A stretch of 64,000 bases of DNA from Cognataquiflexum aquatile (GTDB lineage: Bacteria; Bacteroidota; Bacteroidia; Cytophagales; Cyclobacteriaceae), in assembly GCF_003316845.1 (NCBI RefSeq), contig NZ_QMIK01000004.1, forward strand, positions 124,001 to 188,000, in the 5' to 3' direction. The notes beneath the pieces were generated by a model, which was given only the letters and a program-made list of their open reading frames with translations, was not told where the DNA came from and did not search any database. The translations under genes were made by a program, and so were the position numbers. Positions 25,874 through 34,257 of this stretch are shown here, one piece after another (position 1 is the first letter of the stretch; every line of letters starts with the position of its first letter).

Positions 25874-27210
25874 GATAAGATGCCGGTTAGGGATTGAATG
25901 TTGTATTCCTTTAAGTTGAGGGGTTCGGCTTCGGACCCGCCTGTGTTGAATTCACTTTGGTTGGTGAAGAGGGTATAATCCAGGGTAATGCTCCATCGGG
26001 GATTTGGGAGGATAATGGCTCTCGCACCGATTCTTTGTTTGATTTTGTCCAGCCTGTTGAAGACGACAATGCCGTCATTGAGCAGGAAGTTTTCCATTTC
26101 ACCAAAGCTGCCATAGGCTTCGAGCCACAGGAAGTTGTTTACTTTAGTCCCGATTTGCTGTTCAAAGACAAGGCGGTTGGTCGTCGGCTGGGTGTCGGTT
26201 TGCTGTCTTTGGTGGGACAAAACCGAAACCGTGTAGAGGTTCAGGTTTCCCTTTGGATAGAGGATGAGTTTGAGGTCCTTTTGGTCCTGCCGTGCATTGG
26301 CCAGGGTTCCGTAATAATAGGATACTGCTAGGGTAACATAGGACCATCTCTTGTACAGCGAGCCAAAGTACACCATGTCGGTGTCGGTTTGGTTAATTTC
26401 TTGGGTAATCACATTGGGACCTTGACCCACCTGACTTTGGACCGGAAGGGAGTAACTGATATTGATGTAATGAATACCACCCATCAGGCTCAGTCCTTTT
26501 GCCAAAAGGACATTGGCAGCGGCGTAATATTGAAACAGACTGGATTGATAATCCCTGTCGAGCAGGATTTCCCCGTCGGATTGGCTGTAGAGAAGGTGGC
26601 TGACCCGCAATGCCGAAATGCCATGATACAGTGTCAGCCTTGGACTGAATCCATGCTGCAGACCTGCGAAGAAATAGTGGTGCCGGTTTGGGATAAACTG
26701 ACTTCCTTCCAGATCCGGGCTGAGGGAAGCCGTAAATCCATCTGTTACATTTTGGTCGGTCAGGCCTGTATAGTTGTAGGAGAGATCGAGTTTTTCGATT
26801 AATTTGACAGTACCTATTTTTATCTTTTGTTTCATTGCAAGAGAGAAATCTGCTGCAACGACTTTTGCTTCCGCGGACCTTCCCGCTAAGAGGTAGGCAT
26901 AGAAAAGGTATTCCTGAAGGTACTCCTCACTGCTGTTTGTTTTGATTGCTTTTTCAAAATGTGTCGAAGCCAAATGGTAATTGCCGGTTTCATAATAAGC
27001 AATCCCCATCCTCACCCGCAGGTAGTAATAGTCGATGCCGTCCTGAAGCGCTTCATTGCCTTCCTTGATCAGCGTTTGCCATTCCTTTTTTTGGAAAAGG
27101 GAATAGGTCTCAGCATCCACTTGGGAGAGGCTTTTTTGCTGTTGGGCCTGTGCCAAAGAAGTACAGACCAAAAGCAAAATGATTCCGGGCATTAACTGTC
27201 GTAAATACAT
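25861..27210 (-). CDS. outer-membrane beta-barrel protein with N-terminal TPR region
   Basis: 449 residues with a signal peptide (MYLRQLMPGIILLLVCTSLAQAQ). Residues about 25-130 contain TPR-like helices (YYYLRVRMGIAYYETGNYHL). The rest alternates short aromatic-rich strands (LFQYYAAANVLLAKGLSL, YFGSLYKRWSYVTLAVSYYY) and ends in a terminal Phe (LTGILSWRF), the outer-membrane insertion signature. It overlaps the upstream transporter gene by 19 bp. The layout resembles YaiO-type barrels. Cargo unknown. Confidence 0.83.
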   Translation of the reverse strand: MYLRQLMPGIILLLVCTSLAQAQQQKSLSQVDAETYSLFQKKEWQTLIKEGNEALQDGIDYYYLRVRMGIAYYETGNYHLASTHFEKAIKTNSSEEYLQEYLFYAYLLAGRSAEAKVVAADFSLAMKQKIKIGTVKLIEKLDLSYNYTGLTDQNVTDGFTASLSPDLEGSQFIPNRHHYFFAGLQHGFSPRLTLYHGISALRVSHLLYSQSDGEILLDRDYQSSLFQYYAAANVLLAKGLSLMGGIHYINISYSLPVQSQVGQGPNVITQEINQTDTDMVYFGSLYKRWSYVTLAVSYYYGTLANARQDQKDLKLILYPKGNLNLYTVSVLSHQRQQTDTQPTTNRLVFEQQIGTKVNNFLWLEAYGSFGEMENFLLNDGIVVFNRLDKIKQRIGARAIILPNPRWSITLDYTLFTNQSEFNTGGSEAEPLNLKEYNIQSLTGILSWRF

Positions 27211-29372
27211 GTTGCCAGAATTTGGTTTTTGTTGTTTTTAAATCCGAATGTCCTGAGTCCTCCGCCATCCAATACAAATTCAAACTCCGAAACAGCCAAG
27301 GTTTTTCCCCATGATTTTTTGAGGACCTGGCCTTTGAGAGAAAGGGGTTTGGTGGAAAAGCCTTTGTTTTTTTCGGGATAGGTCAGGGTAAATTCCCCTT
27401 TGAGGTATTGGTAAAAAGGGGCGATAAAATCCTGAAGGAAGATGGTGTTGATATTGAAAACCATATGGACAGGAAAACGGTCCTTGAGTTTGAGTCCGTT
27501 TGTAAAGCCGAAACTTACCTTGAAGGCGGAGAGATAGAATGCATAGAGGAGGGATTTCCTATCCCCTTCGAAGTGTGTGAAGTGAAGCATCGCCTCATCG
27601 AGTTTGAAGTAGGCTTTTGATCCTGTCTGTTGGCATTCGAGGTATTTGTTGAGGCTATAATCCCTTTTGACTTCCCATTCATGCCGTTTTCCTTCTTGGG
27701 TTTCGAAGAGGAGTCTGTTGCCTACGACAAAGGAAAAAGCTTTCTTCAGGTCATTTTCAGGCATAAGAGTACTGACTACAGCATCCATCGGTGGATTGGC
27801 GGCGGACATCAGTTTTTCCTCGCCGGTGACCCTCATCCACACATCGGTAATCCGGAAGTCGATTGTTTTGGATCCGATATAGGGGGTCGCCTGGATCTGA
27901 AAGTGGAGGTGTGGATAGGGTGAATTTCCGGAGTTCCCGCACTTCCCGATAACTTCTCCTTTTTTGACCTTGTCTCCGGGTTTGGGTAATATGGAGCCCT
28001 GTTTGAGGTGGCTCAATTTGCTGTAAAGAAAGTCAGCGTGCTTGATGATGATGGTATTTCCCCAGTTTTTCTCCAGGTTGTTTGCCCCAATGGGATTGTC
28101 AGGAATGTCGTTGACCACGGCTTCCACCGTCCCGTCGGCAGGAGCGAGGATGTTTTTGTCAAAGCAGTAATAGTCTGTAGGGAAATCCCCTTCGTCTTTG
28201 AAAGTCTTGTTTTGTTCGTCCTTGATTTCAAAATCCCATGCATATCGCCAGGCGTCTTTGTGGGTATAGGCCCCATTGTGTCCTTGGGTGACAGTCCATT
28301 CGCCAAAGAATGGAAGGTAAATGGGTACCGGGCTGTCTTCCCCAAACCTTTTATGAAAATTGCTGAAGCTGTAAAGATTTTTTTCGGGAGAGTTTTGCTG
28401 CCAAAAGATCGTGCTGAGACCGATCCTGTTGTCCACCCGGAACTTTAGCGCATAGAGGAAAGTCAAAGTTGCGAGGTTGAATGGAAAAGAGTGAATCGGG
28501 AGGTAAATCAGGCTGAAAACCTGCTGCAGGGCAATGCCCAAAATCGTCACCACTGGAATGATGGCGATCAGGCCAAGGTAAGAACTACGGCTCGGGATGA
28601 TGAAATATCCCCCGAGGGCAATGGCTGTCAGGATGTAATTGAATCCGATATAGCTGAAGGATACTTCGGAAAAAGGAATCCCCAAAAGCAGGTAGAAAAC
28701 ATAGGCAAGGTAAAATCCCCACAGGGAGAGTGTGAAGGCGATCCGGGAATAGATCAGGATTCCCAAGGCTGCGAGAACTCCCGCAAAGACATTGCTCTGG
28801 AAAAATATGGCTCCCAGGGAAAGGAAATAGGCTTTGAAAGAAAGCGGCATGGGGAGTTGGTTCCACCATTCGTACATGTCGACGAGTGATCTGCCGCCTA
28901 AGAGGTAGAGGTCATTCAGGACATAAACTCCTCTTTCACTCAGTCCCAATTCCCCAAACTCCCGTGTGGCGAGCCTGACCATCCAAAAAACAAGGATAAA
29001 AGGAATACTGAGGTAGGGGAGGCCATATTTGCCCAAAACCCCTTCCATCGTCACAGCAATAAAGACAGTCAAAATCCCTGCTATCAATACTAGAACAAAG
29101 AGTAAGAGTCCGGGCTCAAAGTAAATTCCAAGTCCCACCCCAACAAGGAGGGCATTGAATCCATAATATCCCTGACGGATGTTTGGCTCATAAAGTCCGA
29201 TAAAATAGGCAGTCAACAAAGCCGCCAAGACCGCTGTCAGCCCAAAAAAACCGACATATACATCCACGAAAGTGATACCAAGCAGGATGATCCCAAACCA
29301 TTTGTTGTTCGAGAAAAATACCTGTGCATAACTGTTGAACAGGGACTGACCTAACCATTCAAACTTTTTCAT
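27192..29372 (-). CDS. urea-transporter-like membrane domain fused to an M23 peptidase domain
   Basis: 726 residues in one frame. Residues 1-315 are polytopic and match SLC14/UT urea channels: GFNALLVGVGLG, YGLPYLSIPFILVFW and a second half with YIGFNYILTAIALGGYFIIP. Residues about 353-500 form an M23/LytM domain with zinc-type residues: His371 and Asp380 in THKDAWRYAWDF, a spaced His, and His488-Leu-His490 in PHLHFQ. Residues 500-726 are a further beta-rich domain I cannot name. An active site therefore seems possible, with the peptidase outside the inner membrane. It lies between the decarboxylase (30 bp) and the barrel gene (overlap). Confidence 0.85.
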   Translation of the reverse strand: MKKFEWLGQSLFNSYAQVFFSNNKWFGIILLGITFVDVYVGFFGLTAVLAALLTAYFIGLYEPNIRQGYYGFNALLVGVGLGIYFEPGLLLFVLVLIAGILTVFIAVTMEGVLGKYGLPYLSIPFILVFWMVRLATREFGELGLSERGVYVLNDLYLLGGRSLVDMYEWWNQLPMPLSFKAYFLSLGAIFFQSNVFAGVLAALGILIYSRIAFTLSLWGFYLAYVFYLLLGIPFSEVSFSYIGFNYILTAIALGGYFIIPSRSSYLGLIAIIPVVTILGIALQQVFSLIYLPIHSFPFNLATLTFLYALKFRVDNRIGLSTIFWQQNSPEKNLYSFSNFHKRFGEDSPVPIYLPFFGEWTVTQGHNGAYTHKDAWRYAWDFEIKDEQNKTFKDEGDFPTDYYCFDKNILAPADGTVEAVVNDIPDNPIGANNLEKNWGNTIIIKHADFLYSKLSHLKQGSILPKPGDKVKKGEVIGKCGNSGNSPYPHLHFQIQATPYIGSKTIDFRITDVWMRVTGEEKLMSAANPPMDAVVSTLMPENDLKKAFSFVVGNRLLFETQEGKRHEWEVKRDYSLNKYLECQQTGSKAYFKLDEAMLHFTHFEGDRKSLLYAFYLSAFKVSFGFTNGLKLKDRFPVHMVFNINTIFLQDFIAPFYQYLKGEFTLTYPEKNKGFSTKPLSLKGQVLKKSWGKTLAVSEFEFVLDGGGLRTFGFKNNKNQILATCIYDS

Positions 29373-29402
29373 GGAAGCTGATTTGGCTTTTTAAGGAAAC
29401 TT

Positions 29403-30761
29403 TTAGAGTTTGAATTGCTTCAGGTGCTCGGGCATCACTTCCTGAGAATTGATGGTCTCGAGGACCTCTCTTTTTCGGATCAGATGGGGATTGCCTTTGC
29501 TGTCGAGCATGACCACATTTGGCCGGAGGGTGATGAATTGCATCCATTGGGTATTGTTGTAAGCGCCCACTCTTTTGATCACATATTGGTCACCTTTTTT
29601 GAGGAGTGGAAACATCACATTGCCCCGAATCACATCGATGTTCATACAGAGTGGACCGTACAGGGTCGTGTCTTCAGTTTGGTCGGATACCGGCTGCACA
29701 GGCCTGACGTCATGCTCATACCAAAAAGCAGTAAAGAGAAGGTTTACCCCTGCATCCAGGATGGTGGCCCTTCTTCCGTCCGCCAGTCGCTTATTGGCGA
29801 TGACCGTGCCGACAAGGTAGCCGGCATCATCGATCATGGCCCTGCCCGTTTCGAGGATCAGCATGGGAAGATGGTCGGGCTTGATATCGGAGCTCATGAG
29901 TACTGAGGTAATGGCCTCTGCAAAATCATCAAAAGAAGGTGCTGTGTCTGTACCCGGATAGTAGGCACCTCGAAGGGTGTTTTTGGAAGCAAAGCCCCCA
30001 CCCATGTCGATGTACTTGAGGACATGGCCATGCTTCCGCTCCAGTTTGATGGCGAGGTCTGCCAATTTGCCTGCGGCAATCCTGTAGGCTTCGACGCTCA
30101 TCATATAGGTACCGATGTGGGTATGCAGTCCCATCAGGTCGAGGTTTTTGTTGGCCATGATCCTGTTGAGCGCATCCCAAGCTTCCCCGTTTTCATAATT
30201 GAATCCAAACCGATCCCATTTGGGATAGATACCCGTGTCCATGTTGACACGGATGGCGACTTTGGGCCGCTCGGTCATTTCCTTGCTGAGGTGGATGATT
30301 TCATACAGCTCATCAAAGTGGTCGATATGGATCAGGGAATTGTTACGGATGGCTTTTTGCAGGTCTTCGGTGCTTTTGTCCGGACCATTGAAGAGAATAA
30401 GTTCACCCGGAACACCGTTGGCGATTGCTTTGTCATATTCAAATCCGGAGACCACTTCCGCCCATGCGCCCTCCTGATGGAAGACATTGCAGACGGCATT
30501 GAGGTAATTGGTTTTGTATGACCAGGCAAACTTCACATTGGGGTATCGGCTGCTGAAGGCACGGTGGGCTTCCTTGTAGGTTTTGCGGATCGTGGATTCA
30601 GAGAGGACAAATAGCGGAGAACCAAATTCCCCGATCAAGTCCTTGATTGGTGTGCCATCGATGTGGCTGAGCGGTTCCAAGCGGTGCGACATGCCGTATT
30701 TGCTTGGCAAACCGGCATTGATCCGCTGTATAATCGGTCTTTCAAAATCTAGCTTTGTCAT
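29403..30761 (-). CDS. PLP-dependent decarboxylase, diaminopimelate/ornithine group (fold III)
   Basis: 452 residues. The alanine-racemase-like barrel holds the PLP lysine Lys83 in WSYKTNYL; HIDHFDEL, VAIRVNMDTG, GLHTHIGTYM and IDMGGGFASKNT match LysA-type enzymes; ILETGRAMIDDAGYLVG is the C-terminal PLP-side motif. The usual LysA cysteine motif is not evident, so the substrate may be another basic or acidic amino acid. It probably acts in the cytoplasm. As the third gene of the operon it may supply or modify the ATP-grasp substrate (inference). Confidence 0.88.
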   Translation of the reverse strand: MTKLDFERPIIQRINAGLPSKYGMSHRLEPLSHIDGTPIKDLIGEFGSPLFVLSESTIRKTYKEAHRAFSSRYPNVKFAWSYKTNYLNAVCNVFHQEGAWAEVVSGFEYDKAIANGVPGELILFNGPDKSTEDLQKAIRNNSLIHIDHFDELYEIIHLSKEMTERPKVAIRVNMDTGIYPKWDRFGFNYENGEAWDALNRIMANKNLDLMGLHTHIGTYMMSVEAYRIAAGKLADLAIKLERKHGHVLKYIDMGGGFASKNTLRGAYYPGTDTAPSFDDFAEAITSVLMSSDIKPDHLPMLILETGRAMIDDAGYLVGTVIANKRLADGRRATILDAGVNLLFTAFWYEHDVRPVQPVSDQTEDTTLYGPLCMNIDVIRGNVMFPLLKKGDQYVIKRVGAYNNTQWMQFITLRPNVVMLDSKGNPHLIRKREVLETINSQEVMPEHLKQFKL

Positions 30762-30782
30762 GGGTTTTTAAGTCTTATTGAT

Positions 30783-31829
30783 TCAGAGTTCTCCTTTGGT
30801 GGACAACTTTTCAAATTCATTTAATTCAACAATCAGGTCAAATGAGTAGCGGATAAACATTTTGCCGATATCGTATTTGGTAAAAGGTGCAACTGGAATG
30901 TCCATAGCCAATTTAACCAAGGCCTCAGGTAGATTTTGGCCCGCTGCCACGGCGAGGTAAACCCAAGCCGGAAGTCTCGGGTTGATTTCTATCATGTAGA
31001 GTTCGTTCTTGGTGGTACGGATAAGCTCGAGTTCCATGCCGCCACGCCAATGGGTCTGGGAAATAATTTTGTAGGTGAGATCCATCATGGTTGGGTCTTC
31101 CAAGGTGATTCCTCCCCAAGCTTTTCCTTTGTCCGTGATGTAAGTTTTGCGCATGGGAACAGCACCAATGGTATTGCCCTTGCCATCACCCAAAGCAATC
31201 ACGTTGACTTCTGTACCTCGGACAAACTCCTGGATGACGATGGGAAGACCCCATTTGGCAGCAATTTTATTGAAATAGAGCGCCACCTGATCCATGTCAT
31301 AGGCGATGTAGGCATCATAGAATTTTCCTTTGACTACGACAGGAAACTCAAATTTGTCCTGCATTTTCCTGAAGTCTTCCACGCTTGTAATCGGCGCGCT
31401 GTAGGGAACATTGACGCCATACTTTTTGCCGTATTCCGGAAGGTTGGATTTGTGTCTTTCTTCGAATTGCTGCAGGGTAGGGAGGAATGTCCGGATACCC
31501 ATTTCCCGCAGGATTTTTTCAGATTTCATAAAAGTGAAAAGCTCCGAATCAAAATTGGGAATCAGGACATCGATTTTTTCTACTTGATGGATGTAGCGAA
31601 TCCTCTCCAAAAATGGCTCTACCCCATCAGAAGGATAGGGGACTTTGTAGGATTTGTCCACCAAGTCATGCATGTAAGGACCCGGCTCGAGGTTGTCGTA
31701 GACCAATCCGATGATTCTCGCATCAATTTCCTTCGAATCCCTCAAGCCTCTCACAACAGGAATCCCGGGACCCGGGCTGTCGATGTTGTTGAGTCCGGAG
31801 AGGGCGATGGTCAACTTATTCTTTTCCAT
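30783..31829 (-). CDS. ATP-grasp ligase
   Basis: 348 residues. A pre-ATP-grasp domain (about 1-120) is followed by an ATP-grasp fold: KFEFPVVVKGKFYDAYIAY supplies the first lysines, VIQEFVRGTEVNVIALGD the second segment, and ELELIRTTKNELYMIEINPRLPAW the Glu/Asn metal ligands. The family joins a carboxylate to an amine or thiol; this one looks closest to carbamoyl-phosphate-synthetase-like or amino-acid ligases. It overlaps the PqqD-like gene by 14 bp, pointing to a functional pair. Substrate unknown. Confidence 0.88.
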   Translation of the reverse strand: MEKNKLTIALSGLNNIDSPGPGIPVVRGLRDSKEIDARIIGLVYDNLEPGPYMHDLVDKSYKVPYPSDGVEPFLERIRYIHQVEKIDVLIPNFDSELFTFMKSEKILREMGIRTFLPTLQQFEERHKSNLPEYGKKYGVNVPYSAPITSVEDFRKMQDKFEFPVVVKGKFYDAYIAYDMDQVALYFNKIAAKWGLPIVIQEFVRGTEVNVIALGDGKGNTIGAVPMRKTYITDKGKAWGGITLEDPTMMDLTYKIISQTHWRGGMELELIRTTKNELYMIEINPRLPAWVYLAVAAGQNLPEALVKLAMDIPVAPFTKYDIGKMFIRYSFDLIVELNEFEKLSTKGEL

Positions 31830-32073
31830 CGGGGTCGGTGAGGTGAAGCTGGGCCAAAGTGGCTATAAAGTCGTAGTAGTACCGTTCAAAACTGTCGCTG
31901 TCCACCTCATACTTTTCGGTGACAGCCTCCAAAATTGCGCTAAAATCTTTTCCCGATTTGATCAGTTGGACAATTTCCAAACCACTGGGATTCAGTGAAT
32001 AGGAATCTCCCGAACCAGGATCAAAAACAAATCCCGAATCACTGATGGCGATGTTTTTCTTGATTTTTACCAT
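31816..32073 (-). CDS. PqqD-like protein (RiPP recognition element fold)
   Basis: 85 residues with the PqqD pattern: an N-terminal strand pair with VFDPGSGDSYSLNPSGLEIV, then helices (QLIKSGKDFSAILEAVTEKY, FERYYYDFIATLAQLHL). In known systems such domains bind leader peptides for RiPP enzymes. Here the partner is an ATP-grasp ligase, not a radical SAM enzyme. It is the first clear gene of the eight-gene operon. A 20-codon frame overlaps its start (32067-32129). Confidence 0.85.
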   Translation of the reverse strand: MVKIKKNIAISDSGFVFDPGSGDSYSLNPSGLEIVQLIKSGKDFSAILEAVTEKYEVDSDSFERYYYDFIATLAQLHLTDPDGKE

Positions 32074-32129
32074 GGTATATTTGTATTTTTTTTACCAACA
32101 GTTGAATCTACATAAATCATTTCGGGCAT
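32067..32129 (-). CDS. possible 20-residue leader or precursor peptide
   Basis: ATG at 32129, ending ...NIPW with the TAA overlapping the PqqD start (ATGGTAA). It has no visible ribosome site and may be chance. It is listed because a short frame that overlaps a PqqD-like start could be a precursor or a coupling peptide. Confidence 0.25.
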   Translation of the reverse strand: MPEMIYVDSTVGKKNTNIPW

Positions 32130-32464
32130 TTTATGACTTTTATCACCCAATAGAAATATTCAATGATGGAAAATGAAGGCGCAGAGAATAGTAGGTTTCA
32201 TATTCCCCCTCATAAATCGCAGATTGTAGCAGAAAACCCCTCAGCCCATATTTGGGTCTTCATAAACATTCTTATCCTCTGCATGAGATAATTTTTCTTT
32301 TCACAGCAATGGACCCGAAAGTATCGCAAAGGGGCGCAACGTGTGCTTTACTGAAGGGTTAAGCTTTTTCCTTTGCGTCTTTGTGGCTTTGCGAGATAAT
32401 TAATAGGGACAAAAAAAAGAGGACTTTTCAGTCCTCCTTGGTTGGTTTTGGGAATCAAATGTGC
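32130..32464. other. gene-free stretch with degenerate repeat lines
   Basis: About 335 bp. Contains fading copies of the B-repeat text (CCCATATTTGGGTCTTC, AAACATTC, CCTCTGCATGAGATAAT) and of the GCAATGGACCCGAAAG line. Includes the terminator below. Confidence 0.5.
32411..32436 (-). terminator. terminator after the MBL-rhodanese gene
   Basis: Stem GAGGACT (32419-32425) with AGTCCTC (32430-32436), loop TTTC, followed on the minus strand by a run of eight T (32411-32418). Placed just downstream of the stop at 32465. Confidence 0.75.
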
Positions 32465-33844
32465 TTAAGCTGTCCAGTCGTTGTAGCCACCGGAGTAGTT
32501 CAGGATATTGTCAAATCCATTGGCTCTCAATATAGAGTAGGCAATAGCTGCCCTTGCACCGCCTTGGCAGTGAATAATGACTGGTTTGTCCTTGGATACT
32601 TTGTCCAGGTTCAATTGAAGTTTACCCACAAAGAGGTTGTCCGAAGAATAGATTTTGCCTTTTTTGTATTCCGCCACACCCCTGACATCGACTACCTGCA
32701 CGTTTCCTTTTTCAAGTTTGGCTTTGACAGTTTCTTTGTCGATAGGATTGTAGCTTTCGAGATGGCCTGCTTCGAACGAAGCCAACTGATCCGGAGTGAT
32801 AAATCCATGGATGTTGTCCAAACCGATTCTCATCAATTTTCTGGTAAGGTCTTCGATTTCAGCTTCTGTGGCAATCAATACGAAAGACTCTTCGTAGTTC
32901 AGGTACCAACCCATCCAAGTGGAGAAAGAGTTGTTGTTGCTGATGTTCAGCGTTCCTTTCAGGAATCCTTTGGCATATTGCTCCCAAGGTCTGGCATCGA
33001 TGATTTTCAGGCCATCTTTCTTGGCTTTCGCAAATTCATCTTTTGACAGGTTTTTGATCTTGGGTACTTCAGTCAGCAGCTTTCTGTCCACCTTGTTGAG
33101 TTTCTTCATCATGGCGAAGTACTTTGGTGGTTCAGGCTGGTCAGCAAGGAGTTCTTTTGCAAATGCCGCTTTATCATCGAGCAGGTTCAATGCCCAGTTT
33201 CTGATTTTCTCATAGCCGACAGTCGTCATCGGAACAGCTCCCAAAGCTTTGCCACAGGCAGAACCTGCACCGTGACCTGGCCATACCTGAATATATTCCT
33301 GGAGTTTGGAGAAAGACTGTAAGGAATCATACATCTGTGCAGCTCCGATATCCTGGGTGCCTTTGATGCCTGCAGCTTGCTCTAACAGGTCGGGTCTTCC
33401 CACGTCACCCACAAACACGAAATCCCCGGTAAAGAGCATTGCAGGTTCGGTAGTAGCCGGTCTGTCCGTCAAAAGGAAGCTGACACTCTCAGGTGTATGA
33501 CCTGGGGTATGGAGCACCTCAAAGGTGATATTTCCCAATTTGATGATGTCGCCGTGCTTGATTTTGTTGTGTGGAAATTCATATTTCCAGTCCTTGTCAC
33601 CTTCATCCGAGAGGTACATCTCAGCTCCTGTCAATGCAGCAAGTTCTCTTGAACCGCTCAGGAAATCTGCATGGATGTGCGTCTCCAGGATGTGGGTGAT
33701 TTTGAAATTATTGGCTTTGGCAATGTTGAGGTAAGTGTCTACGTCTCTTTTTGGGTCAATTACGGCAGCGATCCCGCTCGCCTGACATCCGATCACGTAA
33801 CTCGCTTGCGCCAGACTTTTGTCATAAACTAATTCGAAGAACAT
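32465..33844 (-). CDS. MBL-fold persulfide dioxygenase-like protein with two rhodanese domains
   Basis: 459 residues. The metallo-beta-lactamase domain carries THIHADF (His56, His58, Asp60), HTPGHTPES and TGDFVFVGDVGRPDL, typical of ETHE1-like persulfide dioxygenases, which oxidise glutathione or similar persulfides to sulfite. The first rhodanese (about 250-350) has no active cysteine. The second keeps it: Cys426 in HCQGGARA. This matches the BLH-type fusion seen in many bacteria. It stands alone with its own terminator. Cytoplasmic sulfide detoxification is the likely role. Confidence 0.9.
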   Translation of the reverse strand: MFFELVYDKSLAQASYVIGCQASGIAAVIDPKRDVDTYLNIAKANNFKITHILETHIHADFLSGSRELAALTGAEMYLSDEGDKDWKYEFPHNKIKHGDIIKLGNITFEVLHTPGHTPESVSFLLTDRPATTEPAMLFTGDFVFVGDVGRPDLLEQAAGIKGTQDIGAAQMYDSLQSFSKLQEYIQVWPGHGAGSACGKALGAVPMTTVGYEKIRNWALNLLDDKAAFAKELLADQPEPPKYFAMMKKLNKVDRKLLTEVPKIKNLSKDEFAKAKKDGLKIIDARPWEQYAKGFLKGTLNISNNNSFSTWMGWYLNYEESFVLIATEAEIEDLTRKLMRIGLDNIHGFITPDQLASFEAGHLESYNPIDKETVKAKLEKGNVQVVDVRGVAEYKKGKIYSSDNLFVGKLQLNLDKVSKDKPVIIHCQGGARAAIAYSILRANGFDNILNYSGGYNDWTA

Positions 33845-34257
33845 AATTTTTATTTTTTATAGTTATCTGTATTCAATGCCTGAATTCCAATTCCCTTTGA
33901 TCACAGTGACGGAAGACCGAAGACGGAAGTAGGCTGCTTTTTTTATCTATCCATGGATTTAAATAACCCAGAGAATCGACTGGCATTATCGTGTTTAATA
34001 TTATTTGAAAGTGAATTGCTTGTTGGAACAATTTCATCTTTTAATAAAGTACAAGTTTACGGACAATTTCAGCCATTTATTGTGACTATTGGCACGAAAC
34101 AATATTTTTGAAATTTGGGTTTAGGAATTTCTTAATAAAAAAATTAAACCGCAACCGTTAGAAATTCTCACTTGATTTCTTGAGAATTTCTAAAAATTGG
34201 GGCTTTTTGGGATTTTGGAAATTTCTCTTTAAAATTTCAGGCTGAGAAGAAAAACTT
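33845..34257. other. gene-free stretch
   Basis: About 410 bp. Holds a short dispersed repeat (33908-33929, GACGGAAGACCGAAGACG) and a strong inverted repeat at 34158-34193. The rest is AT-rich; no gene. Confidence 0.6.
34158..34193. repeat. strong inverted repeat of 13-bp arms
   Basis: TTAGAAATTCTCA (34158-34170) pairs perfectly with TGAGAATTTCTAA (34181-34193) around CTTGATTTCT. It lies 65 bp after the stop at 34258 and about 310 bp before the start at 33844. On the minus strand a T-run follows after about 12 nt, so it may be a loose terminator or a protein-binding site. Confidence 0.6.

Noticed and set aside
30936-31841. 301-codon plus-strand frame
   Set aside because: Antisense to the ATP-grasp gene, whose motifs are intact; a codon-bias shadow.
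32465-33844. Hydroxyacylglutathione hydrolase (glyoxalase II)
   Set aside because: The THIHADF motif with two C-terminal rhodanese domains fits persulfide dioxygenase-like fusions better.
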